From positions 16,653,649 through 16,717,648 of the forward strand of contig NC_066315.1 in NCBI RefSeq assembly GCF_022539315.1: a DNA stretch of 64,000 nucleotides, written 5' to 3'. The notes under the pieces are model-generated. The model had not been told where the DNA came from. It made no database searches and saw nothing but the letters and a program-made list of their open reading frames with translations. This stretch comes from Serinus canaria (Eukaryota > Chordata > Aves > Passeriformes > Fringillidae). Made by a program: the position numbers and the translations under genes. Positions 52,201 through 64,000 of this stretch are shown here, piece after piece (the first letter of the stretch is position 1; every line of letters starts with the position of its first letter).

Positions 52201-53143
52201 GACCTGCTCCTCGTGCCTCAGCGTCTCCTCATACCTGGATTAAAGTAAAGCCTCTCTCTCCTTAGACATTGGGAGACAAACAAAAGCACTGCCATGGCTC
52301 AAGGGCACTCCTCCATCCGCCGTGCTTACACAAGGCCGTGCTTATGCAAGGAGACAAAGGAAGGCGAGGAGCTCAAACTTATCCTAGATCTGCAACCCAC
52401 TGCTGTCTGACTTCAGTGTCCGCCCCTATGGCTGAGACATTCCTAAATGGCTCTCTCGGACCTCTCACCGCGTTCTGTTGCTAAAAATAGCCGATCTCTG
52501 CCTTCAGCACGGGCACACACAGACTGCCTCCCTTACACTGCTGCTTGACCCTGGAACAGCGGCTGCTGCGGGATGCTGGACACGTTCGCCAGAGCACCGT
52601 CCCTGGGTCAGAACAGCCAGAGCACCTCAGCGAGGCTCAGAACAGCAGCCTGGCCTTCTGAAGAAGCTCCAAACCAAGGCAGTGAGTGAACTGCCCCCAT
52701 TACCGCTCACAACGCTAACACACACAAACGCCTTCAAAATCCCACATAATGAGAACCACTTCCCCTGCTCCCACCTAGGGCCGGCTCCCAGAGGCTCACA
52801 CACTGACCAGCGCTGAAAAGCCCTAATCCGGAATTTAACCTTGCACCGAGCGCGCTCCTGCCCCCAGCAAGGACCCCCCAGCAGAGAACCGCCCCCGAGC
52901 CGTGGCGCTTCCCGGGCGGAGGCTGCGGAACGCCGAAGGAGCGGCGGCCGCGGGTGCCCTCCCGGCCCGGCGCCCTCCCGGCCCGGCGCCCCCCGCCCCA
53001 TTCATTCCGCGCCCGCCCGGCGCCGCCGCACTCACCGCCGCGCTGGGGGCCGGCGGAACGCGGGGGCCGGGGCTCGGCACGGAGCCCAGCGGCGGCGCCC
53101 GGCGGCACCAGGCGCCGCTCCGCCACCACCACCGCAAGGCCAT
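31539..53143 (-). CDS. PDSS1: Decaprenyl/all-trans-polyprenyl diphosphate synthase subunit 1
   Basis: Catalytic subunit of the mitochondrial PDSS1/PDSS2 synthase, which chain-elongates isopentenyl diphosphate to make the polyprenyl tail of ubiquinone. Eleven exons join in frame: 53143-53036, 51443-51379, 50533-50410, 50022-49892, 43242-43101, 42066-41955, 41865-41756, 36158-36078, 35899-35786, 32484-32404, 31679-31539 (1209 nt, 402 residues plus TGA). Visible motifs are GKGKAFRP (118-125), the first Asp-rich motif in [10 protein letters not shown] (164-173) and the second in LIDDVLD (292-298). The first 36 residues are Arg/Trp-rich without acidic residues, as expected of a mitochondrial presequence. 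Human PDSS1 is about 415 residues; the difference is a shorter N-terminal region. The gene converges with ABI1 and is head-to-head with the SelO-like gene across a CpG island. Both Asp-rich motifs are intact, so an active enzyme is expected. Confidence 0.95.
32404..32484 (-). CDS. PDSS1: PDSS1 exon 10
   Basis: 81 nt, symmetric phase 0, acceptor tgcttag and donor gtaaga. It encodes [20 protein letters not shown] then AWKYVLQ. A second AG within the exon (after TTTCCAG) would break the frame, so the upstream acceptor is chosen. Confidence 0.94.
32485..35785 (-). other. PDSS1: PDSS1 intron 9, 3.3 kb
   Basis: No exon, RNA gene or family-level repeat recognised. A 118-codon minus frame at 32616-32972 has no splice or family support. 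Confidence 0.65.
35786..35899 (-). CDS. PDSS1: PDSS1 exon 9: second Asp-rich motif
   Basis: 114 nt, symmetric phase 0. It encodes [20 protein letters not shown] then [23 protein letters not shown] is the second magnesium-binding motif and GK(P) a family signature. Confidence 0.97.
36078..36158 (-). CDS. PDSS1: PDSS1 exon 8
   Basis: 81 nt, symmetric phase 0. It encodes [20 protein letters not shown] then NVGIAFQ, immediately before the second Asp-rich motif. Confidence 0.97.
37177..37226. repeat. (GT)20 microsatellite with ATGT tail
   Basis: Twenty uninterrupted GT units (37177-37216) followed by ATGTATGTAT, in PDSS1 intron 7. Alternating purine-pyrimidine sequence of this kind can adopt Z-DNA. 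Confidence 0.95.
38964..39025 (-). mobile_element. CR1 LINE 3'-end fragment
   Basis: The + strand shows aatcacagaatagtttaggt followed by tggaagg, the reverse complement of a CR1 3' end. The match fades after about 60 bp. Confidence 0.75.
41114..41329 (+). mobile_element. CR1 LINE 3' fragment, sense
   Basis: Matches the CR1 3' terminal region in order: gagggtggctgggcactgga, gctccccagggaagtggt, gttcaagaagtgtttgga, gacttgatgatcctgatggg, ccttccaac, and the terminal gattctatgat. 5'-truncated at about 215 bp, as usual for CR1. Confidence 0.9.
41756..41865 (-). CDS. PDSS1: PDSS1 exon 7
   Basis: 110 nt, phase 1 to 0. It encodes [20 protein letters not shown] then [17 protein letters not shown]. Confidence 0.97.
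41955..42066 (-). CDS. PDSS1: PDSS1 exon 6
   Basis: 112 nt, phase 0 to 1. It encodes [20 protein letters not shown] then [17 protein letters not shown], nearly identical to the remembered human sequence. Confidence 0.97.
42582..42895 (-). mobile_element. CR1 LINE 3' fragment, antisense
   Basis: Starts with aatcacagaatgggccaggt and tggaaga, then tccaacctccctgctcaagc, gaagagcctggagccatctt and cttctggaggctggacagg. These are reverse complements of the CR1 3' region. It sits about 200 bp below PDSS1 exon 5, inside the intron that follows it. Confidence 0.9.
43101..43242 (-). CDS. PDSS1: PDSS1 exon 5: first Asp-rich motif
   Basis: 142 nt, phase 2 to 0, acceptor ttttag and donor gtgagt. It encodes [40 protein letters not shown] and QIWGERK. 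DDVIDD is the allylic-substrate/magnesium-binding motif. Confidence 0.97.
44268..44294. repeat. Perfect 11-bp inverted repeat, 5-nt loop
   Basis: TGTCTGTATAC (44268-44278) pairs with GTATACAGACA (44284-44294) across ttctg, in PDSS1 intron 4. Confidence 0.9.
47281..47332. repeat. Perfect 26-bp tandem duplication
   Basis: Unit starting aatgaatcaatcacagtatc at 47281-47306 is repeated without mismatch at 47307-47332, in PDSS1 intron 4. Confidence 0.95.
47912..47942. repeat. Perfect 12-bp inverted repeat, 7-nt loop
   Basis: GTCTCAAAACTG (47912-47923) pairs with CAGTTTTGAGAC (47931-47942) around gtcctgg. Confidence 0.92.
49892..50022 (-). CDS. PDSS1: PDSS1 exon 4: GKGKAFRP motif
   Basis: 131 nt, phase 0 to 2. 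It encodes [40 protein letters not shown], then NNS and a split Lys. The K-x-x-R-P element binds the diphosphate of isopentenyl diphosphate in this family. Confidence 0.96.
50410..50533 (-). CDS. PDSS1: PDSS1 exon 3
   Basis: 124 nt, phase 2 to 0. After a divergent Ser/Cys-rich start ([15 protein letters not shown]) it encodes [19 protein letters not shown], which aligns with the conserved start of the mature enzyme. Confidence 0.92.
51379..51443 (-). CDS. PDSS1: PDSS1 exon 2 (short, divergent)
   Basis: 65 nt, phase 0 to 2, acceptor ttttgtgcag and donor gtaagt. It encodes [20 protein letters not shown] followed by W and a split Arg. The last dozen residues resemble the remembered human segment before the FHHTT motif. 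It begins with ATG, which could also act as an internal start. Less certain than the other exons. Confidence 0.72.
51444..53035 (-). other. PDSS1: PDSS1 intron 1, 1.6 kb
   Basis: Rises from AT-rich at the exon 2 side to GC-rich as it enters the CpG island above about 52830. A 16-bp GCCCTCCCGGCCCGGC unit is duplicated in tandem at about 52956-52987. Long open frames here on both strands are typical of CpG islands. Confidence 0.65.
53036..53143 (-). CDS. PDSS1: PDSS1 exon 1: mitochondrial presequence
   Basis: 36 codons from ATG (53143-53141), [20 protein letters not shown] and on to PAPSAA, with donor GTGAGT just below 53036. It resembles the human start (MASRWW...). GC-rich and inside the CpG island. 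The start has a favourable context. Confidence 0.88.
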
Positions 53144-53324
53144 GGTGTCCCCCAGCCCCGCCGCGCCGGCACCGCCTCCCGGCGCCGCCGCGACCCGGAC
53201 GCGGAAGCCCCGCGTCGCCACCGCCCTCCGGCCCGGTGCCGGGCGGGCGCCCCAACGCCCTGTTTGTGGGCGGGAGACCTCACGCCGGGTTCGTGGGTGG
53301 CTCTGGAAGGCGAGATCTGGGGAC
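53144..53324. promoter_or_regulatory. Head-to-head promoter core (181 bp)
   Basis: Separates the divergent PDSS1 start (53143) from the proposed SelO-like start (53325). Contains an ETS/GABP-type CGGAAG at 53202-53207 and GC boxes (GGGCGGG) at 53241-53247 and 53268-53274. Both transcription starts must lie in or near it, so the 5'UTRs may overlap. Factor binding is inferred from motifs only. Confidence 0.75.
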
Positions 53325-63783
<10,459 letters not shown>

Positions 63784-64000
63784 GTGAGGTGCCAGATGGC
63801 ATTGGCTTTAGGGGAGGGACACTTTACAGTAATGTACTTTAAAATGGCTTTTATTTGTCACCCTGGTATTTTGTTCTGCTGATGTCTTCACCTACAGCTT
63901 TATCTGTCCTGCAAGGGGCTTTTGTGACAGAGTTGTGCTGTCTGATCTCCCAGAGCACAGCTCTGACAGGATGAGAATAGGGGAGCAAGAATTCTCAGAG
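63784..64000 (+). other. SelO-like intron 10 (5' part)
   Basis: Begins with donor gtgagg and continues to the window edge. No further exon seen; the next exon should encode the catalytic G-V-x-N-T-D-N segment. Confidence 0.75.

Overview
The window looks like nuclear DNA from a bird (species not determinable). Three multi-exon vertebrate genes with canonical GT-AG introns lie in AT-rich DNA. They are accompanied by 5'-truncated CR1 LINE copies with sauropsid-type 3' ends and by a single sharp CpG island. ABI1 and PDSS1 are tail-to-tail neighbours on human 10p12.1, and the same convergent arrangement is seen here.

Layout. (1) 1-30,430, + strand: the 3' ten coding exons of ABI1 (Abl interactor 1), from the homeodomain-homologous region through the proline-rich linker to the C-terminal SH3 domain and stop at 29,563-29,565; the 5' exons lie off the left edge. 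A 15-nt microexon sits at 11,578-11,592. (2) 30,430-31,230: short convergent intergenic/3'UTR zone. (3) 31,539-53,143, - strand: a complete PDSS1 reading frame (11 exons, about 402 residues), the catalytic subunit of the prenyl diphosphate synthase that makes the ubiquinone side chain, with both Asp-rich motifs. (4) 52,830-53,640: a CpG island holding a head-to-head promoter; the two start codons used here are only about 181 bp apart. (5) 53,325-63,783 and beyond, + strand: ten exons of a SelO-family (UPF0061) protein adenylyltransferase-like gene, running off the right edge just before the HGxxNTDN catalytic segment. It differs clearly from canonical vertebrate SELENOO and starts with what looks like a secretory signal peptide.

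Other content: a roughly 1-kb (CATC)n satellite in a SelO-like intron, a 30-bp-period minisatellite beside the first SelO-like donor site, four CR1 fragments, a (GT)20 microsatellite, a 43-nt T tract, a perfect 26-bp tandem duplication, and four perfect hairpin-forming inverted repeats in introns.

Functionally, PDSS1 and the SelO family both point to mitochondria and redox metabolism, so their shared promoter may be meaningful. The secretory-looking N-terminus of the SelO-like protein conflicts with that and is the most interesting question in the window. ABI1 (WAVE complex, actin) is a neighbour only. Exon coordinates were read by hand from reading frame, splice sites and remembered human homologues; no alignment was run.
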